Shown here one piece after another: positions 1 through 7,920 of a stretch of DNA of 64,000 nt. Within the stretch, counting starts at the first letter, position 1. The number at the start of each line of letters is the position of its first letter. The translations under genes were made by a program, and so were the position numbers. This DNA is from Neptunicella marina (GTDB taxonomy: Bacteria > Pseudomonadota > Gammaproteobacteria > Enterobacterales > Alteromonadaceae). The DNA lies in assembly GCF_014270035.1 (NCBI RefSeq), contig NZ_JACNEP010000002.1, forward strand, positions 124,001 to 188,000. Direction: 5' to 3'. Below the pieces are notes generated by a model that saw only the letters and a program-made list of their open reading frames with translations, did not search any database and had not been told where the DNA came from.

Positions 1-150
1 GCCGCATCAGATAAGATCAACATTAGTTGCAGTTTTGGTGTGGCAGACTGGAAAGGTGAAGAATTCTTCGACGAATGGTTGTTCCGCGCAGATGCTGCAT
101 TATATAACGCCAAGCAAAGTGGCCGGAACTGTGTAAAATTTCAGGAATAA
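1..150 (+). CDS. GGDEF-domain protein, C-terminal end only (5' truncated by window)
   Basis: The frame is open from base 1 and stops at a TAA at 148-150, giving 49 residues. They match the last two strands and helix of a GGDEF (diguanylate cyclase) domain: a SCSFGVA stretch followed by ADAALYNAKQSGRN, the usual C-terminal signature. The GG(D/E)EF active site lies outside the window, so activity cannot be judged. It is the first of four GGDEF loci in the window. The following gene starts 26 bases downstream on the same strand and may be co-transcribed. Confidence 0.9.
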   Translation, partial: AASDKINISCSFGVADWKGEEFFDEWLFRADAALYNAKQSGRNCVKFQE

Positions 151-176
151 TAGCCAAGTAAGGAAGCAACTTTGCA

Positions 177-965
177 ATGGAAAAACATCAAATTATCGTT
201 AGTAAAGTTGCTGTATTCTGGGGGGTGTTAACCCTATATTTGCATTTCAGTGGGCTAATATTACTGCCTGTTGCCGCAGAATACCGCGATTTAGTGACCA
301 GTCTCATCACCATTGTATTATTGCTTTTACTGACCTGCTGGCTTACACATAAGCGTGAAAGAGGCATGCGTTCCATAGGGCTCAGCTGGCCTGCCAATGC
401 CCCAAAGGCACTTATTTCAGGCTCACTTTTAGGTGCATTGATATCTGCCTGCATACTCGCAATAATGACATTACTCACGCCAATATCAGTAAATTGGGCT
501 GACAATATTGATTACGCTAATGCCATTGGTTATTCAGCACTTATCTTAATGGCACTATCGGTAATGGAGGAAATCGCCTTTCGTGCCCTGCCTCTGTTTT
601 ATCTGCAAAACGTCTTTGGCACACGAATAGCCATTTATAGCACGTCAGTCGCCTTTGCTTTTTATCATGGTTTAGATCCGATGAATTTACTTGGACCAGG
701 CGTTTGGGGCATCTTTTTTGCCATTATGGTTTTGCATTATAACAATCTTGTCATGGCAACAGGTTTACATTTTGGTCTTAACTGGGTTCAGAGTTTTTTT
801 AGCTTAAAGACAGGCTACGCAACGGGTATCTGGGATTTTAATCTTTCCGGCCAGTCTGCTTTAGTAGCCACCAACACTTTAGGTTTATTCATCCATGTTA
901 TGTTGCTGATATTAGCCATAGTCGCTGTTGAAAGATTGATTACAAACAAAGCTAACGCCACCTAA
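177..965 (+). CDS. CPBP (Abi/CAAX) family intramembrane metalloprotease
   Basis: A 262-residue, strongly hydrophobic protein with about seven predicted membrane segments. The CPBP family signature is visible: motif 1 EEIAFR (E131, E132, R136), motif 2 FAFYHG with H164, and motif 3 HFGLN with H198 and N202. These residues form the intramembrane active site in the family (type II CAAX prenyl endopeptidases and bacteriocin-immunity relatives). The bacterial substrate is usually unknown and cannot be inferred here. The ATG at 177 is preceded by AGGAAG at a usable distance. The gene follows a GGDEF gene closely, with no terminator seen between them. Confidence 0.85.
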   Translation: MEKHQIIVSKVAVFWGVLTLYLHFSGLILLPVAAEYRDLVTSLITIVLLLLLTCWLTHKRERGMRSIGLSWPANAPKALISGSLLGALISACILAIMTLLTPISVNWADNIDYANAIGYSALILMALSVMEEIAFRALPLFYLQNVFGTRIAIYSTSVAFAFYHGLDPMNLLGPGVWGIFFAIMVLHYNNLVMATGLHFGLNWVQSFFSLKTGYATGIWDFNLSGQSALVATNTLGLFIHVMLLILAIVAVERLITNKANAT

Positions 966-1025
966 CCAGTCACCACAATCCCTTTTCAAAATAAACGCCA
1001 ATGCCTCTTCACCCGGCCCAAAAAA

Positions 1026-1045
1026 TACTGTACATTTAAACAGTA
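1026..1045 (+). promoter_or_regulatory. LexA (SOS) box upstream of yebG
   Basis: The sequence TACTGTACATTTAAACAGTA has the CTG-N10-CAG core and the full TACTG...CAGTA flanks of the gammaproteobacterial LexA consensus, with an AT-rich centre. It ends 25 bases before the yebG start codon, the expected place for a LexA operator covering the promoter. yebG is an SOS gene in Escherichia coli, so site and gene support each other. Confidence 0.92.
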
Positions 1046-1070
1046 TCTTTTAGTCAAATAAGGAACCACC

Positions 1071-1361
1071 ATGGCGATTGTCATTAAATATGTAGTTGAG
1101 CATAAGGGAGTGGAAAAGTTGGTCACCACAGATAAAAAAGAAGCAGACAAGTACGATAAGATGCTGGAAGTGGCCGATAATCTTGCCGAATATATTGATG
1201 CGAAGGGCATTAGCCTCGATGCATCTGTCATGGAAGAGTTATCCGTGTTGCTGGCACGCAATAAAGATGTTGTGGGTAAAATTCTTAAGGGCACCGATGC
1301 CCAAACCGCACTAAAACAAGATGCTGCAGAAGTGGTACAACTGGAAAAGCGTAAAGCCTGA
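1071..1361 (+). CDS. yebG: YebG family SOS-induced protein
   Basis: A 96-residue protein matching YebG in length and sequence: N-terminal VIKYVVEHKG, the KKEADKYDKML stretch and a central LARNKDVVGKILK segment. YebG is DNA-damage inducible in E. coli and its biochemical role is not settled. The ATG at 1071 follows an AAGGAAC ribosome binding site. A near-consensus LexA box lies directly upstream and a strong hairpin terminator downstream, so this is a single-gene SOS unit. The C-terminal tail (residues 80-96) is charged and probably disordered, as in other members. Confidence 0.93.
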   Translation: MAIVIKYVVEHKGVEKLVTTDKKEADKYDKMLEVADNLAEYIDAKGISLDASVMEELSVLLARNKDVVGKILKGTDAQTALKQDAAEVVQLEKRKA

Positions 1362-1375
1362 TGAAGCAGACAAAC

Positions 1376-1411
1376 AAAAAGAGCCACATAATGTGGCTCT
1401 TTGTCGTTTTA
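1376..1411. terminator. Rho-independent terminator, probably bidirectional, between yebG and the TonB receptor gene
   Basis: The stem AAAGAGCCACA / TGTGGCTCTTT (1378-1388 with 1392-1402) has a three-base loop. It is followed by a T-rich tract on the plus strand, and the A-rich run before it supplies a T tract on the minus strand. It separates two convergent genes. Confidence 0.85.
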
Positions 1412-1429
1412 GGTGATGACCTTAATTAA

Positions 1430-4084
1430 TTAAAAATCACGCTTATAAGATAAGCTAAAGCCAATACCTTTGGTTTCAGAGCGAGCCAGCGTATTTTCAA
1501 ACTCCAGTTCTTTTTTCTGATCCAACAGGTTTTGTACCTTTAACTTAACTGTGGTGTTGAAGTCCGGATAATAGGTGTAAACAAAGTCCAGTGAATGGAA
1601 CGGTGTTTCGTAACTATCATCAAAGCCATCAATACCTGGGATCAGGATACGATCTCCAAATACGTTATATACCAGCGAGGCTGAGTGGTTACCATTTGGC
1701 GCATCAAAACCAACCTGCATATTCGCCACGTATTTAGAGTGACCTGTCATACGGCGGGTTAAGTTAGTGATTGCCGCAGATACACCGGTTTGCTCAACGA
1801 TGTGCTGAGAATCCAGTACGATTTCTGAATCAGACAAGGTCAGGTTTCCTGACACATAAAAGCTGTTCCAGAACTCACCACCTAAGAAACCTAAACCTTT
1901 TAGGAATTCAGCTTCCACACCGTAGACTTCACCGCTTTCTGCGTTAGCAATACGTACCAGAGGCGGACCATCCTGAGCTGGTGATTGCACCGACTCAATG
2001 GGATCAACCATGTCTTTGTAGAACAAACCTACCGACAAGTTATCGCCCTGATCCATGTACCATTCCCAACGTAAATCGTAGTTTTTCACGTCTGTAGTAC
2101 GTAAACCTGGCGTACCACCAATCGGGAAGTCAGTTAACGGATCGATATAGGTAGAGCTGGAGACTTCACGCAAATCCGGGCGAACTACTGTGTTACCGTA
2201 GCTGGCACGTAACTGCATTTCTTCATTGATGGTATAAGTTACCGCCAATGAACCGTATACATCGTCTTCCTGGAACGCTAACTGACTGCGGTCGGCTTCG
2301 TCCGGTAAATCAATTTGATTCGATTTGGGATCAAAAGGTACCACTGCCTGACGGAAGTCTTCATAACGCAAACCTCCGCTGAAACGCCATTTATTGTTAT
2401 AGAACAAATCCGCTTCAAAATAATAAGCATCCACCTTTTGTGCCGCTGCGTAATCATCACCGGCAATGGTGGTATCAGACAACAATGGTGTTGAGGTCAA
2501 CGAAGCGTTATCTAACGCTGAATCACTCAGAATATCACCTAACTGATAACCGTCCAGTACAGAGCTGTCAGCAAAACCACGGGTATTAATATCAAAACGA
2601 CGGTTTTCTGCAGTACGAACTTTAGAAATAAAGTCTGCACCGGTTTTAACTTCAATTTCCCACTTATCGAAGGAAATTGGGTAGTTCAGATTCCAGCCAT
2701 AGTTTTCCACGCGGTCATGCAAGGTTTGGAACTGATAACGCGCTGCAGTGGTGGCGTTAGTCAGATTACTTTCGGTTTCACGATCGAACTTCCCATCACC
2801 ATTGACATCATTCAGGATAAAACGGGTTTTGATGTTACCAGGCGCATTACGTGATGAACGACCTAATGAATAACGCCAGTCAAAACCAAGAAAATTCAGG
2901 CTTGGGAAAGTATGTCGACCTTTGATTTGATTGGTGAACATCTGACGTTCTTCATACAATACTTCGTATTCACGAATACGCTGACCATCTTCCAGCTGAA
3001 TGTTGTTGGAGTTACCAATTTTTTCGCTGAACTGATCGCGGGTATCGTTTAATGCGATAGTGCTGAAGTCGATGCGATGGTTACTTTTATAATCAATACC
3101 AAAATTAAGCATGCCTGACCATTTAACGGAATGCTCAGTGGTACTGACATCATCAAAGTAACGTACCATACGGATTTCGTCACCGTTACGCTGTGGTTGT
3201 TCACCGATATATTCATCAGCAACAGACCAACTGTTATCGTAACCGCCGGTCACCAGATATCCGTAGCTGATATCGTCGTTAAACTGATAACGGTTACCTA
3301 ATGAAAAGTTACCGCCATAGTTTGGATCAACGCTATCCAGATAAGGATCATAATCACGATTTAGGTCTTTTAATAAATCGCGAGCCTCGGTTGGCGTTAC
3401 ATCATCTAAGAACTTTTTACTGTCCCATAATGCCTGAATGCTGGCAGGCGCTGCACGGGTACCATCGTCCTCACCCCACCAGTCGTCATCTCCGCCATGA
3501 TACATATAGGCATCATCGAAGTTTTCGCTGTTGCCACCCAGTTTTGCTGTCATATTAAACACAAACTCAGAAGGCATGGTTTTTAGGCGAATATCAACGT
3601 TACCACCACCAAATGCCGCAGGCATTGAGGGTGAATAGGATTTTTGAACCGATAAAGATTCAATAATATCCGACGGGAATAAATCCAGTGGAATGACCGT
3701 ACGGGTTGGATCCGGGCTGGGTACCGCAGAACTGTTTAACTGGGTACTTGAATAACGTTCACCTAAACCACGTACATAAATAAATTTACCGTCTACCAGT
3801 GTTAAACCGGTTACACGACGCAATGCAGAAGCCGCATCGCTGTCACCGGTACGGGAAATTTGTTCAGCGCCTAAAATATCAGCCACAAAAGCCTGATTTT
3901 TACGTTCTTGTAAGACGGCAGCTGCAGTTCCCTTAAGGCGCGTACCTGTTGCGACGACCTCTTCGATTACCTTATCTTCGTCTGTTGCTTCCTGTGCCTG
4001 TGCCAACATTGGAACTTGTTGTACAGCCAATCCGAATAACACAGCATGAGAAAGGCGTTTTAATGGAAACCTTTGGGATTTCAT
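1430..4084 (-). CDS. TonB-dependent outer-membrane receptor
   Basis: An 884-residue protein. I place the start at the ATG ending at 4084 (MKSQRF...) because GAGGT lies six bases upstream; the ATG at 4096 overlaps that ribosome binding site. A signal peptide ends near LAQA (about residue 30). A plug domain follows: VVATGTR, then GLGERYSSTQLN and a PAAFGGGNVDIR-like stretch around residues 100-165. A long beta-barrel follows and ends in a C-terminal aromatic residue (SYKRDF), as expected for BAM-inserted proteins. The ligand is unknown. It lies last in a minus-strand group after an oxygenase and a beta-helix lipoprotein, separated from the latter by a hairpin. The likely role is energy-dependent uptake with the lipoprotein as surface partner. 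Confidence 0.92.
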   Translation of the reverse strand: MKSQRFPLKRLSHAVLFGLAVQQVPMLAQAQEATDEDKVIEEVVATGTRLKGTAAAVLQERKNQAFVADILGAEQISRTGDSDAASALRRVTGLTLVDGKFIYVRGLGERYSSTQLNSSAVPSPDPTRTVIPLDLFPSDIIESLSVQKSYSPSMPAAFGGGNVDIRLKTMPSEFVFNMTAKLGGNSENFDDAYMYHGGDDDWWGEDDGTRAAPASIQALWDSKKFLDDVTPTEARDLLKDLNRDYDPYLDSVDPNYGGNFSLGNRYQFNDDISYGYLVTGGYDNSWSVADEYIGEQPQRNGDEIRMVRYFDDVSTTEHSVKWSGMLNFGIDYKSNHRIDFSTIALNDTRDQFSEKIGNSNNIQLEDGQRIREYEVLYEERQMFTNQIKGRHTFPSLNFLGFDWRYSLGRSSRNAPGNIKTRFILNDVNGDGKFDRETESNLTNATTAARYQFQTLHDRVENYGWNLNYPISFDKWEIEVKTGADFISKVRTAENRRFDINTRGFADSSVLDGYQLGDILSDSALDNASLTSTPLLSDTTIAGDDYAAAQKVDAYYFEADLFYNNKWRFSGGLRYEDFRQAVVPFDPKSNQIDLPDEADRSQLAFQEDDVYGSLAVTYTINEEMQLRASYGNTVVRPDLREVSSSTYIDPLTDFPIGGTPGLRTTDVKNYDLRWEWYMDQGDNLSVGLFYKDMVDPIESVQSPAQDGPPLVRIANAESGEVYGVEAEFLKGLGFLGGEFWNSFYVSGNLTLSDSEIVLDSQHIVEQTGVSAAITNLTRRMTGHSKYVANMQVGFDAPNGNHSASLVYNVFGDRILIPGIDGFDDSYETPFHSLDFVYTYYPDFNTTVKLKVQNLLDQKKELEFENTLARSETKGIGFSLSYKRDF

Positions 4085-4150
4085 TATTAACCTCATTAAG
4101 AATACGTTTTTGCAGAGAAAGTAACGAAAATTTTACTGTTACCTATTTGC

Positions 4151-4190
4151 ACAAAAGTGCGCTACCCACTTTTAGGCAGCGCACTTTGCA
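4151..4190 (-). terminator. Intercistronic hairpin between lipoprotein and TonB receptor genes
   Basis: A perfect 10-bp stem AAAGTGCGCT / AGCGCACTTT (4154-4163 with 4178-4187) has a 14-base loop. On the minus strand it is followed by TTTTG. The T run is short, so it may act as a leaky terminator or mRNA-stabilising structure that sets the ratio of lipoprotein to receptor. Confidence 0.6.
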
Positions 4191-4206
4191 AGTTCAATCA
4201 CGACTC

Positions 4207-6984
4207 TTATTCAAGGCCTACAGTCCAGCCTTCAGTCCAGTTGTCGTCTTCTTTAACCGCACCGATGAAATCAGTGTTATCAAAGAAAGTGTCGCCAGAG
4301 AAGTCTTTTGGTGTACCCACTGCTTTAGAGAAGATACCGTTAAGAACTGCGTCACGACCTGCTTCAACAGCGTTATCCGCCTGAACAGAAGTGAACCAGT
4401 TTTCGAGGTCAACACCGTCAGCAGCAAATTTGAAGTTTTCACCGTTTTCACAGGCAATAACCGAGTTAGTGAAAGTCGTCGTACCATCGCTTAGGTTAGC
4501 CTGAGACTCAGCAGTATTTTCAACTTCGAAACACTCCCCCATGCCAGCAGAACCGGTCACGATGAAGTTAGCCAGTTGAGCGCCCGTACCTTCACGTAAA
4601 TAAACACCCTCTGAGTCATCTTCACCGTCAAAATCGTTACCGATAATGGTTACGTTAGCCAGTTGAGGATTAGATTGAGGTTGTTTGTCTGGCGTAGAAC
4701 CATCGTTATCTGCTTCAATACCACGGTTAGCATCTGAGTTATCAGTTGCCTGACGTGCCAGTACATATTGCAGACGACCCTGGAAACCGTTATCCCAGTC
4801 AATGCTGTCATCCTGAATATCGGTTAATACTAAGTGTTTAACGTCAACGTTACCGCCGAAGAACTCTACACCGTCATCCGCATTTTTGTGGATTTGAACG
4901 TAGTCAACAGTCGTACCAGAACCGATACCAGCGAAAGTAATACCGTTTAATTCGTTATCCGGTGCGATTTCATAACCACCGTGCATGACACGAACATAAC
5001 GTAAGGTACCTGAGTTGTCTTCAGTGTTAGTACCACCGAATACAGCACCTTCCTGTACGCCTTCTACTTGTAACGAACAGGCAGAACCGTCAGCAGGACA
5101 CTTGTTAGAGGGTGCATTACCCAGTAATACCATGCCACCCCACTGACCTGCAGAGCCTTCCATTCCCAGAACATCCTGCTGAGAAGTGAACGTGATTGGC
5201 TTGGCTTTGGTACCGTCAGCAACAATCTTGGAACCACGGCTGATTACCAGATAATCGTTACCAGAAGCACCGAATACGGTTACACCTGGATCAACAGTTA
5301 AGGTAGCGCTGTCAGCATTATCGCCACCAACAAATACCGCACCAGATAATGCGTACATGTTGCCTTCAGTTAAGTGAAGGTCAGAAGTGATGCGACCCGA
5401 GATTTGACAGGTAGTGTGTTCACCGTCAACTGATGCGATAGTTGTCGTGGTTGCAGGGCAGCCAGACTGTGTATTTACAACAGCGATTTCGCCACCGCCA
5501 AAACCAAATGCCCAACCTTCACGCCAGTCAGCACCCGCTTTAACTGCACCGATAAAATCAGTTGCTTCAAAGAAACCGTCAACCGCAGATACGTCTGTTG
5601 CGCCTTCCAGTAAAGGAGAACCTGACTGTGGAGTACCATCCGGGTTCAACATAGGAGCAATAACACGGTTACCGGTTTGTACATTCAGGAACCAGTTTTC
5701 TAAATCAACCGCATCAGCCGCAAATTTGAAGTTTTCATCGTTGGTACAACCCATCACAGAAGAAGTCATGGTGATAGTACCATCGGCCAGATTAGCCTGA
5801 GATTCAGTTGAATTTTCAACTTCGAAACACTCACCCATGCCCGCAGGACCGGTTACCACCATGTTATATAACTGGGCGCCAGTGCCTTCACGCAGGTAGA
5901 TACCCTCAGAGGAATCTTCACCAGAGAAGTTGTTACCAATGATAGTCATGTTAGCAACAATTGGGTTTGACTGTGGCTCTTTATCAGGAGTTGAACCGTC
6001 GTTATCCGCTTCAATACCACGGTTAGCATCACCAGAGGCTTTATCCTGCTCTACATATACATACTGTAATTTACCGCGGAAGCCATTATCCCAGTCTACG
6101 CTGTCGTCCTGGTTGGCCGTTAACACCAAGTGTTTGATTTGAGCCGTACCACCGAAGAACTCAACACCGTCATCTGCGTTAGCATGAACCTGAATGTAAT
6201 CAAGATCGGTAGCTGAACCGACACCACCAAACGTAATACCGTTTAATTCGTTATCCGGTGCGATTTCATAACCTGCATACTTAACCACAACATAATTCAG
6301 TGCACCTGAGCTATCTTCTTCGTTAGTACCACCGAATACAGCACCTTCCTGAGCACCTTCAACTTGTAGAGAACAATCTGAACCATCGGCAGGGCATTTG
6401 TTAGAGGGTGCATTACCCAGTAATACGATACCACCCCACTGGCCCGCACCAACTTCTTCGCCGATAACATCAGAGTATGAAGTAAAAATAATAGGTTGTT
6501 GTTTAGTACCAACCGCTTCAATTTGTGAATCACGGCTTACAACTAAATAATCTGCACCACTGCGACCAAATACAATTGTACCGGGTTCAATTTCCAGCGT
6601 AACGCTGTCAGCTTTATCATTACCAACAAATACCGGACCTTCTAAAGCCCAAACCGTATCGTTAGTTAATGTAATAGTGGTATCAGCTGCGCTACCTTTG
6701 GCAGCGGGTGCCGTTAAACGGCCTGATAAAGTGCGAACTTCAACGTTTTGACCCAAGGCAGCGGAAACCTGAGAAGAAAGAAAAGAGCTGCTTTCACCTG
6801 GACGAGTATCAGTAGGAGTCGTTGGTGTAGTCGGTGTTGTAGGCGTTGTGGGTGTACCACCACTATTATTGTTAGTTACACTATTATCAATGTTGCCTTC
6901 AGTGATGTTGATGTCACCGCCGCAACCTGCAAGCGTCAGAGCAACCGCCACTGCGGATACTTTGAAAAGATTTGCTAATACCAT
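4207..6984 (-). CDS. Beta-helix-like lipoprotein with two 432-residue internal repeats
   Basis: A 925-residue protein. A signal peptide ends in the lipobox LAGC (C21), so it is predicted to be membrane anchored. Residues 44-60 form a linker of repeated TPT triplets. The rest is an internal duplication, roughly residues 80-498 and 512-925. Each copy carries the same landmarks: a DYLV(V/I)SR stretch, GQWGG(I/M)VLLGNAPSNKC, DDGVEFFGG, NRGIEADNDGSTPDK and GMGECFEVEN. The Asp/Gly/Asn-rich character and short strands suggest a right-handed parallel beta-helix. No enzymatic motif is recognised. Start choice: GGGAGAA lies just upstream of the ATG at 6984. A candidate Pho box lies 59 bases upstream. 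Together with the TonB receptor downstream, it looks like a surface substrate-binding partner; this is inference. Confidence 0.8.
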   Translation of the reverse strand: MVLANLFKVSAVAVALTLAGCGGDINITEGNIDNSVTNNNSGGTPTTPTTPTTPTTPTDTRPGESSSFLSSQVSAALGQNVEVRTLSGRLTAPAAKGSAADTTITLTNDTVWALEGPVFVGNDKADSVTLEIEPGTIVFGRSGADYLVVSRDSQIEAVGTKQQPIIFTSYSDVIGEEVGAGQWGGIVLLGNAPSNKCPADGSDCSLQVEGAQEGAVFGGTNEEDSSGALNYVVVKYAGYEIAPDNELNGITFGGVGSATDLDYIQVHANADDGVEFFGGTAQIKHLVLTANQDDSVDWDNGFRGKLQYVYVEQDKASGDANRGIEADNDGSTPDKEPQSNPIVANMTIIGNNFSGEDSSEGIYLREGTGAQLYNMVVTGPAGMGECFEVENSTESQANLADGTITMTSSVMGCTNDENFKFAADAVDLENWFLNVQTGNRVIAPMLNPDGTPQSGSPLLEGATDVSAVDGFFEATDFIGAVKAGADWREGWAFGFGGGEIAVVNTQSGCPATTTTIASVDGEHTTCQISGRITSDLHLTEGNMYALSGAVFVGGDNADSATLTVDPGVTVFGASGNDYLVISRGSKIVADGTKAKPITFTSQQDVLGMEGSAGQWGGMVLLGNAPSNKCPADGSACSLQVEGVQEGAVFGGTNTEDNSGTLRYVRVMHGGYEIAPDNELNGITFAGIGSGTTVDYVQIHKNADDGVEFFGGNVDVKHLVLTDIQDDSIDWDNGFQGRLQYVLARQATDNSDANRGIEADNDGSTPDKQPQSNPQLANVTIIGNDFDGEDDSEGVYLREGTGAQLANFIVTGSAGMGECFEVENTAESQANLSDGTTTFTNSVIACENGENFKFAADGVDLENWFTSVQADNAVEAGRDAVLNGIFSKAVGTPKDFSGDTFFDNTDFIGAVKEDDNWTEGWTVGLE
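4210..6747 (-). repeat. Tandem internal duplication (about 1296-bp period) within the lipoprotein gene
   Basis: Identical or near-identical stretches recur in frame at a 1296-base offset. For example, TTAGAGGGTGCATTACCCAG occurs at about 5105 and again at 6401. The stretch around the GTTTAATTCG sequence is also shared, near 4946 and 6240. The period equals 432 codons. The third positions have diverged in many places, so the duplication is old rather than recent. Confidence 0.85.
6805..6855 (-). repeat. Thr-Pro-Thr triplet linker coding repeat
   Basis: This stretch encodes residues 44-60 of the lipoprotein, with prolines at positions 45, 48, 51, 54 and 57, each flanked by threonine. The codons vary (not a pure DNA microsatellite), which argues that the amino-acid pattern is what is conserved. 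It lies between the lipid anchor and the first beta-helix unit. Confidence 0.85.
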
Positions 6985-7042
6985 TTGGTTCTCCCAGTTG
7001 AGTTTTTATTAAATAAAACTGCGTGGAGATTAACCAAATCCA

Positions 7043-7060
7043 ATGACACTTTTGTTACAG
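7043..7060 (-). promoter_or_regulatory. Candidate Pho box (PhoB site) upstream of the lipoprotein gene
   Basis: Read on the minus strand, CTGTAAC-AAAA-GTGTCAT is a pair of direct half-sites with the four-base A-rich spacer of the E. coli Pho box (CTGTCAT-N4-CTGTCAT). The half-sites match 5/7 and 6/7, or 14 of 18 with the spacer. It lies 59 bases upstream of the lipoprotein start. I counted this by eye; a matrix scan with a local background would be decisive. Confidence 0.5.
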
Positions 7061-7116
7061 CGATCACTTGTCACAAAAGTTTAATATTAAGCTTCTGCCA
7101 GATAACTCATTTTATG

Positions 7117-7920
7117 CTACCGGTCACGAAACCACTTGGTAATGATCACTTTTTCACCAGAGATAACGGGGTGTGAACGATGGGCCGTCAACGGATTAGG
7201 ATGACCACTAGGCAACAAATTATTCCAGATTAATGCACTACCCGTTACCGGTTTAAATTTAAGTCCCAAATCTGTAAATTCTGTTTCTCCCCCCTCTTCA
7301 CAATGATTTAAATACAGCATAAAGGTCCAGCTACGCTGCCCTCGTTCTGAGGCATGCTGACGGTACTCTTCGGCACCGGGTTCAAAATAATCTGTATGAG
7401 TTTTAAATTGCTGCCCAGGCGCATAATGCTGAGCCTGCATCATTTCGCGGGTTCCTACTTTGAGTCCAAGACAATCAATGATGCGTTTTTCCAGAGATTT
7501 AACTAATGGATGTTCCATCTCAGATAAATCACAGGTGGTCGACGTACGAAAACCTTCGTAACCACTTTTAGCTGATATTGTTGAGGCTCGTAACTGACTT
7601 TTGGCGATTTCAATTATGTCGTCACATTCCTGTAAACTTAAAAATTGAGCAATACCATAAATTTGCGCTCTGTCCTGCTCAATAACCACACCATTATATT
7701 GGTGCAAATGATCAATCAGTTGCGGATGGGCCAGATTAATATAATAATCTTTATTTCTGACGACCGCCGATACATCACCCAGGCTGCTTCCGAGTAATTG
7801 CTGACAATCTTCCAGCATAAAACCATTATTAAGTAATGTACTGGCAATTTGTCCCGCCTGCTGTCCCTGCAACAAGCTTTTTACTACCCAGTTCTTCCAC
7901 ACGGATGGTAATGTGCTCAT
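7117..7920 (-). CDS. Prolyl-4-hydroxylase-like 2-oxoglutarate/Fe(II) oxygenase
   Basis: A 267-residue protein. The start is placed at the ATG ending at 7920 (MSTLPS...), which has GGAA nine bases upstream; an in-frame ATG at 7935 has no ribosome binding site. The C-terminal half (about 160-267) is a P4H-type double-stranded beta-helix fold. The iron ligands H175, D177 (HTDYF) and H247 are visible, as is the 2-oxoglutarate lysine K262 in ITKW. The segments WTFMLYLN, GGETEF and SALIWNN match the collagen P4H catalytic core. The N-terminal 90 residues are not recognised. No signal peptide is seen, so it is probably cytoplasmic. A candidate Pho box lies upstream. The substrate is unknown; the TPT linker of the next protein is one candidate. 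Confidence 0.87.
   Translation of the reverse strand: MSTLPSVWKNWVVKSLLQGQQAGQIASTLLNNGFMLEDCQQLLGSSLGDVSAVVRNKDYYINLAHPQLIDHLHQYNGVVIEQDRAQIYGIAQFLSLQECDDIIEIAKSQLRASTISAKSGYEGFRTSTTCDLSEMEHPLVKSLEKRIIDCLGLKVGTREMMQAQHYAPGQQFKTHTDYFEPGAEEYRQHASERGQRSWTFMLYLNHCEEGGETEFTDLGLKFKPVTGSALIWNNLLPSGHPNPLTAHRSHPVISGEKVIITKWFRDR

Noticed and set aside
986-1387. 133-codon minus-strand open frame across yebG
   Set aside because: It is antisense to a well-supported gene with a LexA box and ribosome binding site; the product is Ser/Cys-rich without family features and its 5' end lies inside the terminator.
4121-4142. GTAAC...GTTAC inverted repeat upstream of the TonB receptor gene, considered as a Pho box or operator
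   Set aside because: The half-sites do not fit the direct-repeat 7-4-7 Pho layout and match only about half the consensus; the short repeat could be chance in AT-rich DNA.
3949-4494. 181-codon plus-strand open frame across the TonB receptor and lipoprotein genes
   Set aside because: It spans the boundary between two real minus-strand genes and their intergenic hairpin, has no ribosome binding site and shows no protein-like pattern.
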